A DNA stretch of 64,000 nt. Origin: JAFAYN01 sp963733105. Its GTDB lineage: Bacteria > Gemmatimonadota > Gemmatimonadetes > Longimicrobiales > Longimicrobiaceae. The translations under genes were made by a program, and so were the position numbers. This document shows, piece after piece, positions 63,787 through 64,000 of this stretch; position 1 is the first letter of the stretch; the number at the start of each line of letters is the position of its first letter. Under the pieces are notes generated by a model. That model worked only from the letters and a program-made list of their open reading frames with translations. It searched no databases and was not told the origin of the DNA. Where the stretch lies: assembly GCA_963733105.1 (NCBI GenBank), contig CAVTCB010000016.1:62001-126000 (forward strand), given 5' to 3'.

Positions 63787-63828
63787 AAAGGCCCCCGGCC
63801 CGGACGCTGTGCCGGACTGGGGGCCTTT
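63787..63828 (-). terminator. Intrinsic terminator between the Com-like gene and the tail operon
   Basis: AAAGGCCCCC pairs with GGGGGCCTTT with an inner CCGG/CCGG, followed by TTTT on the minus strand. It lies downstream of the candidate promoter at 63872-63900 and upstream of the first tail gene, so it either ends the upstream gene or serves as an antitermination target. Confidence 0.7.
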
Positions 63829-63852
63829 ACCGGCCCGTGTCGAGAGTGTATT

Positions 63853-63870
63853 TTCGGTATGTCTTCGGTA
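63853..63870 (-). repeat. Direct repeat near the start of the late transcript
   Basis: TTCGGTA occurs at 63853-63859 and 63864-63870, 11 bp apart. It overlaps the expected transcription start and may bind a phage regulator. Confidence 0.5.
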
Positions 63871-63871
63871 A

Positions 63872-63900
63872 AGCTAACTACCGCTCCGCGTGCCTGTCAA
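63872..63900 (-). promoter_or_regulatory. Candidate promoter of phage tail genes
   Basis: TTGACA (63900-63895), a 17-nt spacer and TTAGCT (63877-63872) on the minus strand; TAGCTT with an 18-nt spacer is equally possible. Confidence 0.6.
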
Positions 63901-63921
63901 ATGTGTTGTGCGCTATCCGCT

Positions 63922-64000
63922 TCATTCGTCCGCCAGGCACTCCGCGGAGGTCAGGTCGTAGATGGCGCCGCACCCCCGCCGCTGGCACTGGTACGTCCCC
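63922..64000 (-). CDS. Small cysteine-rich phage protein, C-terminal 25 codons
   Basis: Only the end of the gene is visible, reading TYQCQRRGCGAIYDLTSAEC and then LADE before the stop. Two or three cysteines in C-x4-C spacing suggest a zinc finger like those of Mu Com-type or other small phage proteins. The gene ends 22 bases before the candidate promoter of the tail genes. Confidence 0.6.
   Translation of the reverse strand, partial: GTYQCQRRGCGAIYDLTSAECLADE

Overview
The window is very GC-rich (roughly 70%) and densely coded on both strands. Gene content (DUF5916/CBM9 outer-membrane protein, secreted VPS10/BNR-repeat protein, YtxJ-type monothiol protein, glycogen-binding-like domains on envelope proteins, many hybrid sensor kinases) suggests a soil bacterium of the Gemmatimonadota, probably near Longimicrobium. 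That placement is inference from gene content, not from a marker gene. Several promoters look like ordinary sigma-70 sites of the form TTGACA-N17-(GATCYT or TACCTT).

Chromosomal part, about 1-41,760. The left edge carries the first 25 codons of a PAS-type protein on the minus strand, preceded by what looks like a class I cyclic di-GMP (GEMM) riboswitch. Next come two Fic AMP-transferase genes, each with its own palindromic operator-like sequence, flanking a sugar-phosphate mutarotase; then the VPS10 protein, infA, a cold-shock gene with an attenuator-like leader, ytxJ, a frameshifted MFS transporter, an M3 peptidase, an amidohydrolase/GNAT pair, four sensor histidine kinases (one with its response regulator and a three-part 11-bp operator), rmuC, an RlmI-like methyltransferase, osmC, mutY, a VWA gene coupled to a 1127-residue kinase, nfuA, an envelope pair with glycogen-binding-like domains, a DUF5916 protein, murB and a second cold-shock gene. 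Convergent genes are usually separated by perfect bidirectional hairpin terminators. A small secreted six-cysteine peptide lies at 17.0 kb.

Prophage (or tailocin) part, about 41,780-64,000, all on the minus strand and read from right to left. The order is that of a long non-contractile tail: tail-completion-like protein, tail tube, tail assembly chaperone with a canonical U UUU UUC -1 frameshift site, tape measure, small distal tail protein, a giant 2752-residue tail-tip/fibre protein, several small proteins, three fibre-type proteins, a tandem pair of membrane-anchored coiled-coil proteins and a two-TM protein at the end. No capsid, terminase, integrase or endolysin gene was recognised; head genes would be expected beyond the right edge. 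The giant protein has a hub-like N-terminus, Fn3-like domains, ten exact 47-residue repeats, and a C-terminal Hint (intein-like) domain after a poly-glycine run. A neighbouring fibre protein is built of about thirteen exact 20-residue repeats.

The most interesting points are the Hint-capped repeat fibre, the 20-residue-repeat fibre, the frameshifted chaperone, the c-di-GMP riboswitch, the paired Fic operators, and the phage boundary lying directly on the promoter of the second cold-shock gene.
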